Part shown: positions 23,230 through 33,959 of the stretch, piece by piece | How the letters are laid out: every line of letters begins with the position of its first letter | Numbering within the stretch: the first letter of the stretch is position 1 | Assembly: GCA_905221605.1 (NCBI GenBank) | Contig: CAJNDS010002002.1 | Location: 496,001 to 560,000, forward strand | Reading direction: 5' to 3' | DNA length: 64,000 nt | Source of the DNA: Symbiodinium natans | Lineage: Eukaryota; Sar; Dinophyceae; Suessiales; Symbiodiniaceae | Notes under the pieces: model-generated | Database searches by the model: none | Told to the model about the DNA's origin: nothing | Seen by the model: the letters and a program-made list of their open reading frames with translations, nothing else | Position numbers and translations under genes: made by a program

Positions 23230-26200
23230 CTCCAAGTCGCACAGGGGAGGATTCGAAGCCATACTCCGACTTCTCCTGGGTCCACAGTCCCGAGGCATAG
23301 CTGTCATAGCTCTTGCTTCTGCAGGTGAACAACACTTAGGGCTGGCGCGGTCTTCCCATGACTCCTGGCTTACACAAACTTGACTCGGCACGGCGCTGGC
23401 ACGTGAGTTCATTGCAGTCGAGGCTCGAGGGAGAAAAGTTCTCGGACTTGTCCTTCACAGGCAGCTTGGGCTGTACGTGGCTCACTCTGGCACTGTTATC
23501 CCTTTTTGAATCCCGCTGGTGCAAGACCCCTCTCTTCCAACATCTTAGAATCTAAGACCAGCACTGTCTTCCCATCGGTCCTGAAGTACATCGACGGCAA
23601 CTTGAGCAAAGGCACACTGTGTACTTGCCTTTTGGCCCTACCTACCACCCCAGCCAAGGAACACTTGAGAGTCTGCTTCAAATTGGTAACCGGATTTCTC
23701 CTCACGACGTGCTGCACCATAGCAAATACACCAACTTTTGGTATGTTCCGGGCTTCGGACTGTCTTGCTGTTGCTCCTGGGGACCACGGGTGGCTGACAT
23801 AATGTTCAAGCGCAACTCGAGGTAGCTCAAGCTCTCACAAACTCGGGGAGAAACTACTGGCTGCAGTTCAGTTGCATGGGTGAGACATCCAACTCATACT
23901 CGGACTTCTCCTTCTCATGCTTGGCTCTGACGTGACTATCAAGTGTCCAACAAAGCCGAGCTTGGCACTGTGCGATTGCTCCTGGGCTGTTCAACGCTTG
24001 GATCGATGTTGAGACAAATGCTTGCCGCTTTTGCCGAGGGTCATTGGCACTGGGGATGTTCGGTCGCCGGCTATGCTGGCAGCTGCCGTCTCCTGAAGGG
24101 AACATGAAACATATCAAGCACCCCAGGCACCCTAAGACCAAACGAGACCGAAAGAGCAACGAGCTTGGCACCGTATTCGCGTGACTCCTTGCCAGATCTA
24201 GCAGTGCATCAGAGTTGCTGGAATTGTGAGTTGGCAACTGGAGCTTTAGCTGCAACCGAAGCACGCTGGAGAGACTTCCTCGAACTCATATTCAGACCTT
24301 TCCTCGTTGCAAGGAACGGAGACAAGATGCTTCTGAATTCCCAAACACAAACAGAAGCCATAGCCTGCCCGAGGACGGTGTTAAATGGAGCAATATGCCA
24401 CCACAAAACGCAGTGTTCATGCTGGATGCTGCACCGTTTTGGTTATATACATGAGGGGAGCATCATGAGCATCAGCTGGGTATACTTCCGGCCACATGGG
24501 CCCCCTAGACTCCAGATGTTGCAAACCAACTGCCCCACTAATTGCGCGCACTTGACCACTTGACGAGGCAGGAGGGGAGCATCATGAGCATCAACTGGGT
24601 GTCCTTCCGGCCACATGGCCTAGACTCCAGATGTTGCAAAACCAACTGCCCCAGTGATCGCGCGCATTTGACGAGGCAGGAGGGGAGCATCATGAGCATC
24701 AGCTGGGTATACTTCCGGCCACATGGCCTAGACTCCAGATGTTGAAAAACCAACTGCCCCAGTGATTGCGCGCATTTGACGAGGCAGGAGGGGAGCATCA
24801 TGAGCATCAGCTGGGTATACTTCCGGCCACATGGCCGCCCTAGACTCCAGATGTTGCAAAACCAACTGCCCCAGTGATTGCGCGCATTTGACGAGGCAGG
24901 AGGGGAGCATCATGAGCATCAGCTGGGTATACTTCCGGCCACATGGCCCCCCTAGACTCCAGATGTTGCAAAACCAACTGCCCCAGTGATTGCGCGCATT
25001 TGACGAGGCAGGAGGGGAGCATCATGAGCATCAGCTGGGTATACTTCCGGCCACATGCCCCCCCTAGAAGCAAAACCAGCTAACTGCCCAGTGACTACGC
25101 GCATTTGACGAGGCAGGCGGGGGGCATCGTGAGCATCAGCTGGGTATACCATCAGCTGGTATACTATGGTATACTTCCGGTCACATGGCCCCCCGAGCAT
25201 CAGATGTTGCAAAACAACTGCCCTTTGTTTGCGAGCTTTTGACGAGTAAAGAGGAAAGAGGAAAGAAAAAGCATTGCAGAAGAAGAGGGGGGGAGACTGA
25301 TAGCAGTGAGAGAAAGAAATTGACAGGAGGATGTTGCGAAACTCTATGGCATCGGGAAATGCGATCTGGAATGATGTGGAGATTTCTGCGAGCAGTTAAA
25401 GCCTCGGGGCAAAAACCTTTGGCACTTTAGGCATCGGTAGAGGCGTCGAGAATGTATCGGAAGGCCCGAAGAGAAGCTTCAAAAGCTTTGCAGCGCTGGC
25501 TTCTTAATCGCCAATAAGGAGGCCCAAGTGGCTTCAAGAAGTTATGGCAACGCCCGAGACTCATGCCCACTTCCCTGCACCACGCGCATGCTACAGTATT
25601 GTGATCTTTTGTGCGGGGCGTCTGAAGACTTGGCTCCTCGCCGTTCTGCTGTTGCTCCTCGGGATTCGTGGAGCAAGGGCAGAAAAGGGGGTCGCGGACG
25701 TTCCGCCTCTGTCCCTAAACCCGTCTCTCGAAACAAGCCGAGCTGCACTGGTGATGTCTCTGAGAACTCATATTCGGATTTCTCCTCAGTACGAAGGGAG
25801 AGGCTGCTCCAAAACCAAAAACGTGCCGCGACGCTGCTGATGCTTGGACCGGCGCCGTTCTACTGTGGCTCCTCGGCTGCTGATGGCAGTATTGCAGCAT
25901 GGCGAGCAGCATCTTGACCGTGACATGTTGCTGATGTTGCTGCCAAGCTTCGCCGGAGATGCATCGAAGCTGCGCTCGGATTTCTCCTGTCCAGGCTCGT
26001 GGACGTTTTCTTGCCTTTTCCGACTCTGGCACATCCAAGATCCGCGCGGTCTTGCTGAAGGTCCTGGAAACTCACATGGGGGCAAAGCCGCACGGCAGCC
26101 CTCTATCGGAGAGGCGTCACATCTCAACACATCTCGCCAAGTGCGCGGCACGCTGCTCCCATGGGCCTTGGCGTGGCAACAAACTACACAGATGGGCGGA

Positions 26201-28741
26201 CTGTCTTTGACTTCTGGAGCAACTCTCATTGCACCCGGTACCAAGCTCTGCGCTTGTTTGCTGTGGCTCCTGGAGAAGTGCCCAGAAACACCGCAGGCTC
26301 GCTAGTGGCAACGTGAATGTGGAACTGAATTGTCGCCCAGTTGCGCTGGGGAGACTTCCTCGAATTCGTACTCAGATCTTGCCTGGCAGCAGACGGGATA
26401 GGGAGAAAGCGAGAGCGAGCGGGGGAGACACAGAGAGAGCAGGTGCAAAGCCAGAGCCGGGTATTGCGAAACTCTATGGCATCGGGAAATGCGATCTGAA
26501 ATGATCTGGATATTTCTTCGAGCAGTTAAAAACTCCGGGCAAAAACCTTTGGCACTTTAGTGAGTTCAGTGCAGCGTCTTTTCCAGCAAGAGATTCACGC
26601 GAAGTCTCTCAAGCGTCTTGAACAGCCAATAACTTGAGCGAAGCGCTGTAAGCCTGTCCTTGAAGTTCTTTACGCCTCGCGTCTACGGGTCGTTAAAAGC
26701 CGTTAAGGTTGAGAGGCATCGGTAGAGGCGTCGAGAATGTATCGGAAGGCCCGAAGAGAAGCTTCAAAAGCTTTGCAGCGCTGGCTTCTTAATCGCCAAT
26801 AAGGAGGCCCAAGTGGCTTCAAGAAGTTATGGCAACGCCCGAGACTCATGCCCACTTCCCTGCACCACGCGCATGCTACAGTATTGTGATCTTTTGTGCG
26901 GGGCGTCTGAAGACTTGGCTCCTCGCCGTTCTGCTGTTGCTCCTCGGGATTCGTGGAGCAAGGGCAGAAAAGGGGGTCGCGGACGTTCCGCCTCTGTCCC
27001 TAAACCCGTCTCTCGAAACAAGCCGAGCTGCACTGGTGATGTCTCTGAGAACTCATATTCGGATTTCTCCTCAGTACGAAGGGAGAGGCTGCTCCAAAAC
27101 CCAAAACGTGCCGCGACGCTGCTGATGCTTGGACCGGCGCCGTTCTACTGTGGCTCCTCGGCTGCTGATGGCAGTATTGCAGCATGGCGAGCAGCATCTT
27201 GACCGTGACATGTTGCTGATGTTGCTGCCAAGCTTCGCCGGAGATGCATCGAAGCTGCGCTCGGATTTCTCCTGTCCAGGCTCGTGGACGTTTTCTTGCC
27301 TTTTCCGACTCTGGCACATCCAAGATCCGCGCGGTCTTGCTGAAGGTCCTGGAAACTCACATGGGGGCAAAGCCGCACGGCAGCCCTCTATCGGAGAGGC
27401 GTCACATCTCAACACATCTCGCCAAGTGCGCGGCACGCTGCTCCCATGGGCCTTGGCGTGGCAACAAACTACACAGATGGGCGGACTGTCTTTGACTTCT
27501 GGAGCAACTCTCATTGCACCCGGTACCAAGCTCTGCGCTTGTTTGCTGTGGCTCCTGGAGAAGTGCCCAGAAACACCGCAGGCTCGCTAGTGGCAACGTG
27601 AATTTGGAACTGAATTGTCGCCCAGTTGCGCTGGGGAGACTTCCTCGAATTCGTACTCAGATCTTGCCTGGCAGCAGACGGGATAGGGAGAAAGCGAGAG
27701 CGAGCGGGGGAGACACAGAGAGAGCAGGTGCAAAGCCAGAGCCGGATTTTGCGAAACTCTATGGCATCGGGAAATGCGATCTGAAATGATCTGGATATTT
27801 CTTCGAGCAGTTAAAAACTCCGGGCAAAAACCTTTGGCACTTTAGTGAGTTCAGTGCAGCGTCTTTTCCAGCAAGAGATTCACGCGAAGTCTCTCAAGCG
27901 TCTTGAACAGCCAATAACTTGAGCGAAGCGCTGTAAGCCTGTCCTTGAAGTTCTTTACGCCTCGCGTCTACGGGTCGTTAAAAGCTGTTAAGGTTGAGAG
28001 GCATCGGTAGAGGCGTCGAGAATGTATCGGAAGGCCCGAAGAGAAGCTTCAAAAGCTTTGCAGCGCTGGCTTCTTAATCGCCAATAAGGAGGCCCAAGTG
28101 GCTTCAAGAAGTTATGGCAACGCCCGAGACTCATGCCCACTTCCCTGCACCACGCGCATGCTACAGTATTGTGATCTTTTGTGCGGGGCGTCTGAAGACT
28201 TGGCTCCTCGCCGTTCTGCTGTTGCTCCTCGGGATTCGTGGAGCAAGGGCAGAAAAGGGGGTCGCGGACGTTCCGCCTCTGTCCCTAAACCCGTCTCTCG
28301 AAACAAGCCGAGCTGCACTGGTGATGTCTCTGAGAACTCATATTCGGATTTCTCCTCAGTACGAAGGGAGAGGCTGCTCCAAAACCAAAAACGTGCCGCG
28401 ACGCTGCTGATGCTTGGACCGGCGCCGTTCTACTGTGGCTCCTCGGCTGCTGATGGCAGTATTGCAGCATGGCGAGCAGCATCTTGACCGTGACATGTTG
28501 CTGATGTTGCTGCCAAGCTTCGCCGGAGATGCATCGAAGCTGCGCTCGGATTTCTCCTGTCCAGGCTCGTGGACGTTTTCTTGCCTTTTCCGACTCTGGC
28601 ACATCCAAGATCCGCGCGGTCTTGCTGAAGGTCCTGGAAACTCACATGGGGGCAAAGCCGCACGGCAGCCCTCTATCGGAGAGGCGTCACATCTCAACAC
28701 ATCTCGCCAAGTGCGCGGCACGCTGCTCCCATGGGCCTTGG
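23230..28741 (-). CDS. Repeat-protein gene with recurring EKSEYEF peptide exons
   Basis: On the minus strand a peptide of about 16-18 residues recurs. Copies are EKSEYGFESSPVRLGDHI (23.25 kb), EKSEYELDVSPMQLNC (23.89 kb), ERSEYEFEEVSPAC (24.28 kb), EKSEYEFSETSPVQLG (25.77 kb), EKSERSFDASPAKLGSNI (25.97 kb) and ARSEYEFEEVSPAQLGDN (26.36 kb). The last three recur in array copy 2, and the first two of those in truncated copy 3. Where I compared codons, most differences at aligned residues fall in third positions (for example TCG/TCC/TCT for Ser, GAG/GAA for Glu), which suggests selection on this frame. At four sites the peptide begins right after AG (CCAG, TGAG, ACAG, CCAG), as an exon would. 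A second motif, GATVERR or GAIAQCQ, lies about 30 codons upstream of two copies. Complete exon chain, start and stop could not be resolved. Family unknown. Confidence 0.5.
24450..25215. repeat. Minisatellite, about 7 units of 105-119 bp
   Basis: The core CATCATGAGCATCAGCTGGG recurs with starts near 24461, 24580, 24688, 24796, 24908, 25020 and 25125, so spacing is 119, 108, 108, 112, 112 and 105 bp. Each unit also carries a TATACTTCCGGCCACATGG block (one unit has TGTCCTTCC), CTAGACTCCAGATGTTGCAA and TTGACGAGGCAGGAGGGG. Length variation is mostly in a short C run after CACATGG. The last unit is degenerate and partly duplicated (TGGTATAC). Confidence 0.95.
25335..28741. repeat. Tandem array of a 1285-bp unit, near-identical
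   Basis: Unit copies run 25431-26715, 26716-28000 and 28001-28741 (third copy cut off after ATGGGCCTTG). I noticed only a few substitutions between copies, for example ACCAAAAACG/ACCCAAAACG, GTGAATGTGG/GTGAATTTGG and AAAGCCGTT/AAAGCTGTT. Upstream, 25335-25430 is a diverged copy of the unit's end, missing about 155 bp that follow CTTTGGCACTTTAG in later copies. Each full unit carries three minus-strand EKSEY-type peptides. Near-identity indicates very recent duplication or gene conversion. Confidence 0.95.
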
Positions 28742-29890
28742 GGACACGATGAGAAGTGCAGAATAGTCAGACTGTGCCCCTGTATCCCCTGCACCTAGCG
28801 GACCTAGCGGCCTAAGCAGGAACGGAAAAGAGTGCAGACAGGAAGCCTCTGCCTGACTTTGCCCAGTGAGCCGGTCCGTGTCATCTTTGTGCTCGGTGGG
28901 CTGGCTGGCAGGCTTGGCGCTTTGGCTGCTTTGCGTGCTTGGCACGCCTCGCCGCGCTGAGCTTTGTCGAGGCCTGGCTTTTTCGGATTCGGGACCCAAG
29001 TTGGGCTCCGAGTTGGCCGCCTCCTTAAACTTCACGAAGTTCGAGATCGGGCGTATGAACTTGCTCCTGCGTCGGCGGGGCTCTGCCAGGGCCTTGAGGC
29101 GCTCCATGGACACAACGCGGCCCGGAGAATGCGCGGAACTAGGCTTCACCAAGCTCGCTGGGGATGTGCTCGGCCTCTCCTCCAGATGGACCGTCGTCAG
29201 GGCCAGGGACTGCGCCGACTGGGCCTTTGAGAGGATTTGCGTGGGGGCACTTCGCCGCCGCTCGCTGAGCGTGTTCATTGCTTTTGTCATCTGCTTGGTC
29301 TGCTTGGGCTGGCTCAAGCGCTCGCTGAAGTCCAGGGTGGCTTCCCGAAAGGCACGAGGCGTACGGGGAGCCTCATCCCAAGCCAAGGGGCCAACCAGTT
29401 TCGCCAACAACCTCGGCAGCACCTGAGCAAGCCCGACTGCAACAGGGAGAGCCCCAAGAAGGACGAGGTCTTCACAAGCGGTCTGCAATACTGCACGTTG
29501 ATGCCTTGCTAGATCTACAAACACCCCTGTACCTACAACAACCTGCAACAACCTACAATCGCACATGCGTTGTGGACCCGAAGGGCCTGCAGTTTGCAAT
29601 AAGCCTGTTGCAACGGGGAATGCTTGGACAAGGGCCGTACATGCGGTTTGCATCCTTAATTCCTTACTTTGGATGTAATCCACCTTGCAGGATGGACCGA
29701 GGCTTCTTGATGGTCCACAGTCGCCCCAAGTAGCATATCGTCTGCGGCCTATCTTTTGGCAACTTAACTGAGTTGAGCTGTTGGGCCTTATCTGCCTCAC
29801 ATGCCTGAGATCCCAACACGTTTCCTTGCGAAACCCTCCTTGTGGTCTCGTGACATGTACAAGGTCGGTAAGTCGACGCCCTGCGACCAT
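28694..29890 (-). CDS. Disordered Ser/Arg/Pro-rich ORF, unknown
   Basis: A 398-codon minus-strand frame. The convincing part is about 28800-29600: a hydrophobic start (ALPVAVGLAQVLPRLLAKLV), then a long Ser/Arg/Lys-rich disordered segment (SERRRSAPTQILSKAQSAQS, VVSMERLKALAEPRRRRSKF, NFVKFKEAANSEPNLGPESE). The 3' end of the frame enters the third copy of the 1285-bp repeat, so its last 15-16 codons and stop are repeat-derived. It may be the 5' part of the repeat-protein gene. An antisense frame with an apparent signal peptide is considered a shadow. Confidence 0.4.
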   Translation of the reverse strand: MVAGRRLTDLVHVTRPQGGFRKETCWDLRHVRQIRPNSSTQLSCQKIGRRRYATWGDCGPSRSLGPSCKVDYIQSKELRMQTACTALVQAFPVATGLLQTAGPSGPQRMCDCRLLQVVVGTGVFVDLARHQRAVLQTACEDLVLLGALPVAVGLAQVLPRLLAKLVGPLAWDEAPRTPRAFREATLDFSERLSQPKQTKQMTKAMNTLSERRRSAPTQILSKAQSAQSLALTTVHLEERPSTSPASLVKPSSAHSPGRVVSMERLKALAEPRRRRSKFIRPISNFVKFKEAANSEPNLGPESEKARPRQSSARRGVPSTQSSQSAKPASQPTEHKDDTDRLTGQSQAEASCLHSFPFLLRPLGPLGAGDTGAQSDYSALLIVSPRPMGAACRALGEMC

Positions 29891-29959
29891 GGTCGCCCAT
29901 TCCTTTGTCCGTCATCACACGGGCGCCAAGATTCTTGGGTGGCAGTCCTGGTATGCAAA

Positions 29960-30850
29960 CTCCCAAACTTCCCGGAAAAAACTTCAGCAGTCCGGCGGCG
30001 TGGGTCCACCCGCAGCGTTGGGTCAGCCTTGCGGCGCTTCCGGGAGGTTTTTCTTTGGCACTCTCTGGTTTTTTTGTGCACTTTCAGTGAGATGGCACCA
30101 TCACCATCACCTTGACTTCAACGCCCATTCGTTGAGCCCCATCGGCTCGACCGATGCTTGACGCGTGCTGGCTTGTGCTCGGCCCAGGAGTTTTTGAGTT
30201 TCTCAAACCTTGGATGGTCCTTCTAAGCCGTGTGCATCCTCTCGCACTCAGCCCATGCCTTGGTTCACCCTTTGGTTGTCCATTCCTTTCATAACCGTAG
30301 GACCGCCTTGTCCCATCTCTTGGGCTCTGGCCTCCTGTCATTGATGCACTCACTTAGGTGTCGTGGTCAGGTGCTCATATCCGCCCACATTGGTCTGCGG
30401 CTCCATCTTTCCAACCGCTTCCAAATTGTTGTGGACAACCTCTGTACTCAGTCAGTACTTGTAAGGAGCTCTTCCCTCGAGATCAGCCTGGCACTCTGCC
30501 TGACAAGCCATGGGAAGTAACCATCAGTTACTTTTACCTTGTTGCCGCAACGCATCTCGAAGGCATTCGTGACTGTTCGGATCTGACGCCCGGGTTCAAG
30601 AATTGCCCTGTGGACATCAGATTAATAGCTACGCTGCACCCCCAGTCTCCATTTTTCAACTTTGGCTTCCGCTTCAGCCAGTGCCGTGATCCGACATGAT
30701 GATCACCGGCTGATGCCCACTAAACTTCAAAGCTTCATCACCGCGAAGGTGGATCCACCCTATGATCGTAAACCGCAGCATTAGAGCGCTTGACAAGGAA
30801 AGGACAACGAAAATACAGAAGATCCTAATGCAAGAATCCTAGGCACTTCG
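29960..30850. other. No supported gene
   Basis: Both strands have short frames without recognisable features. A CACCAT repeat occurs at about 30095-30112. Confidence 0.35.
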
Positions 30851-31206
30851 CTGGCTTCAAACAAGCCCCTGATCTTCCCCTTCAATTATCACACCAACTG
30901 ACAAAGGGCAAATGGGGCAAATGTCTGCGTACCACATGGGCAACGGGCAGCACCTTGTGCCGCGTCCGCACATCTCGTGCATATGGCGTCGGGAAGGAGA
31001 TGTGGTGCCAGCCAGAGGCGTCGAACCAGGATGTTGCTTTGTCCGCAAGCACCGGCAGCTTGTGCGGTTGGCGGAGCAACGGCTCGCTCCTTCCGGTGAC
31101 ACCAACAAAGTCTTTTCACAAGCCTACCCGAAGCGTCTAAGTACCAATATCAGGAGAGAGGGCTGAAGAGAAAAACTACAAATGCCAGTAAACAAATTTA
31201 GAAATA

Positions 31207-31270
31207 CACGTACCTGCATCTGAGCCCTGCGCCTGGAGGTCAAAGAGCTCCGAGTCTGGCAGCTTCGCTC
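31207..31270 (-). CDS. Small isolated exon with canonical splice sites
   Basis: A TTTGCAG acceptor, 22 codons (GIYGAKLPDSELFDLQAQGS plus DA), then a GCAG|GTACGTG donor. The borders are among the clearest GT-AG sites in the window and the peptide is protein-like. Neighbouring exons and the family are not identified; the 30.86-31.12 kb region downstream has Cys-containing frames but no intact domain. Confidence 0.5.
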
Positions 31271-31439
31271 CATAGATGCCTGCAAAGAAACCAAAAACGA
31301 GGCACCGACATCCCGGCTCGATTTGAGCAACGTCGACTGTGAGAGGCAGCCCCGTATGCCAGGCGAACTTACCCCTCTGTATTTTGCCTCACCTCTCGCA
31401 TGCAAAGCAGTGAGAACAGGGGGGTCAAGGTGTGAGGGA

Positions 31440-32480
31440 CGCAAACGGCCACAGAATCGCTAGAATGCGACGGAATGATTCGGGGAAAGGGGGGGGGGGT
31501 GCTCAATATCTGCTACAGGAGTTTGTTCTTGCCTCCGGCACAGAAAACACAACCTTCACTGTGTTAGCTTGAGGAATTGCGGGGATAAGGACGTTTCGCG
31601 GCCTTGCGGTCGCTGCACTATACACTGCACTACACTGCCATGCTTGGTCGCAGGAATGCCTGCAACGAGGGCATTACCGCCAAGCAAAGCTGCAGCTGGT
31701 GGCAAGCATTCTGCGCGCTTCCATGGCGACAGCTTACTATATTGCGAAAACATACATGGGTTGAACATACGTGGGCTTGCATTGTAACCCTGTAGCTTGG
31801 GCCACCCGCTACGGTGCAGATCTTTCCTCCAACCGCGCATGCCAACCCCACCTAGAGCCTAGAGCCTCGTGGAGGGCCTCAAAAAAGTGGCGCCTTAAGC
31901 CAAGCAGTTCTTGAGATGCGGGTGTTGAGACAAGTCTCACATAATTGCGCAACGATGCTATGTCAACGACTCAACACAACGCCAGCTGATTTGAGAAATC
32001 AGCTGCAGAGGCTTTGACAAAGCCAAGCGCACCGTGTGTTCGGCCGGCACCACCTATTGTGTTCGTGCCGCCAGTGTGCCTGTCACAGAGTCACAGGATC
32101 AGTGCAGCTTGGCTGCCAACTGAAAGCCTGTCTCCGGTGTGAAACGCAACTGCTACAATTTGGGACGCCGCAGGATGCCTCTATGCTCTCAACGGATTCC
32201 TTGTTAAGGCCCTTTCAGCCCCCTGGCTTGGCCCTGCAGCGCCAGAAAAACTCCGTTCCGGTCCCTGCGCCAAAGCCAAGCGCGAGTTAAATTGAGACCG
32301 GCCAGTGACCATGCAGCGAAGAAACTACGAGTGACCACTGGGCCATGGTGGGCCCTGCAGTTTACCACAGAGGTCCGTCGTCCAGGCATCGAGGCCATGC
32401 TCACTCTCGGATGGATTTGGGAATGAGGGACTCCTGCAAGACTGACGAAAAAAACTAAAGGACCGGATAACCCCACATGC
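31440..32480. other. No supported gene
   Basis: A G run lies at about 31488-31498. Open frames on both strands are short and unconvincing. I see nothing further. Confidence 0.35.
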
Positions 32481-32724
32481 AAAGTTATCTATTCAGAAAG
32501 AGTAGAGAAGTGATAGAGAATAAGAGAGTGAGAGAGTGAGCGAGTGAGTGCTTGGGTGTGAGTGCGCGCGGACGTGTGAGTGCGTGATTGCGTGAGTGTG
32601 AGTACTGTACGTGACAATTTGTCTGGACAGAGTGACGAGCGAACAGTGATTGCACAAGTAACATTTTTGTCAGTCGCGCACTGTTCACCAATTGCAGAAT
32701 GATCATTGCAACGACAGCCGAGCC

Positions 32725-33130
32725 TGCCACCAACGTTTCGCGCGGCCCGAGCGCGCGTGCGGCACCAGTCCAGAGCCCCAAAATGCTGCGCCTGCCAGCA
32801 CAGACGACACCTGCGTCGCGCCTGGCAACATTTCGCCTGGCAACATTTCGCGCGGCCCGATTGCGCACGCGGCACCGGTCCAGGGCCCCTAGATGCTGCG
32901 CCTGCCAGCACGAACGACAATGTGGCGCCTGCCAACGTTTCGCGCGGCCCGAGCGCGCGCGGCACCGGTCCAGGGCCCCTAAATGCCGAGCCTGCCAGCA
33001 CAAACGGCACCTGTCTCGCGCCTGCCATTCGCGCGCCCCGAGCGCGCACGCGGCACCGGTCCAGAGCCCCTAAATGCTGCGCCTGCCAGCACAAACGACA
33101 CCTGTGTCGCGCCTGGCAGCGTAGCAGCGT
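32725..33130. repeat. Minisatellite of about 95-100 bp, 4 units
   Basis: CTGCGCCTGCCAGCAC(A/G)AACGAC-type cores occur near 32789, 32891, 32983 and 33075, each preceded by CGCGCGGCCCGAGCGCGC..GGCACC(A/G)GTCCAG and followed by TGTCGCGCCTGGCA variants. Very GC-rich. Antisense and sense open frames across it are repeat artefacts. Confidence 0.85.
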
Positions 33131-33164
33131 TTCCAGCGTAATTAGCAGCGTTTCGCGAGCCCCC

Positions 33165-33425
33165 CGGTCGTGTGTGGTGCGTGGTGCGTGGTGCATGGTG
33201 CGGGTGTCGTGTGTGCGTGGTGCATGGTGCGTACAGTGGCAGTGCGTATAGTGTGTGGCGAGTGGTGCGTTGTCGTGTGTGGTGCATGCTGCGTATAGCG
33301 CCATGGTGCGTATAGTGTGACGTGGTGCATGCTGCGTATGGTGTATGGTGTGTGCATGAGAGGAGTGTGCATGACGGTGACGTGGTGCATGGTGCGTATG
33401 GTGTATGGTGTGTGGAAGGAGGAGG
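33165..33425. repeat. GTGGTGCG/GTATGGTG degenerate repeat
   Basis: Repeats of GTGGTGC, CATGGTGCGTA and TGGTGTGTG with drifting length. They border the preceding minisatellite and are followed at 33418-33470 by a GGA-rich purine stretch. Confidence 0.8.
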
Positions 33426-33959
33426 GAGGAGGCAGAAAGGAGGAGGAGGAGGAGAAGAGGAGGAGGGAGGCGGCGGGACAGACCCAAAAGTAAGAGCCCC
33501 ACACAAAGATGTGGGGAACAAAACAGTCCACCCTGACAGAACTGAACCAACAGATACCGTGCCGTACCCTTTCCGGAAGAACAGAGGCCGTGGGCACACA
33601 AGAACTGTCGGCCATGGAACACGGGATGGTGTGCAATGTGCAATGCGTGTGAAGCGCCTCCTCATACTCTCCGTCATCATCGCCCTCCCGGCCATCTCTC
33701 TGAAGTGCCTCCTCGCGCAGCTCTCGCAGCTGAGCCAAGATGTTGGCAAACCTCAGAGTGTCGCAGGCATGGCGGCGCAGGCACGGCGCATCCCCCGCTT
33801 CGCGCGATCTGAGGAAGCAACTCGTTGCTCATTTTCTCCATCAGCATCCTCGGGTGAGGCAAGGAAAACGAGGGAACATGGTGCAAAATGAGATGCATAG
33901 CAGGCATGGCCATGAAATTCGAAGCCAACCCGAAGTGCCCCGAAGTTGCCACTGCATGG

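Noticed and set aside
24450-25215. CRISPR-like array
   Set aside because: Repeats are 105-119 bp with no short-repeat/unique-spacer structure and no cas genes; the genome is eukaryotic.
25528-28487. Plus-strand 129-codon ORF repeated three times in the array (MASRSYGNARDS start)
   Set aside because: It is antisense to the EKSEY peptides. The peptide conservation among diverged copies is only in the minus frame, so this is a shadow.
28866-29426. Plus-strand ORF with an apparent signal peptide (GWLAGLALWLLCVLG)
   Set aside because: It is the antisense of a Ser/Arg/Lys-rich minus-strand ORF. Antisense of Ser/Arg/Lys codons readily gives Leu/Ala/Cys-rich stretches, and strand context favours minus.
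30880-31110. Degenerate RING-finger exon (MCGRGTRCCPLPM..CPICPL)
   Set aside because: The frame has CPIC near its end, but the first Cys pair and the C-x2-C before it cannot be placed in one frame. Too weak to list as a gene.
33322-33891. Plus-strand ORF with hydrophobic LILSVIIALPAISLKCLLA
   Set aside because: Antisense to helical channel-tail frames, and it runs through a GGA-rich simple repeat.
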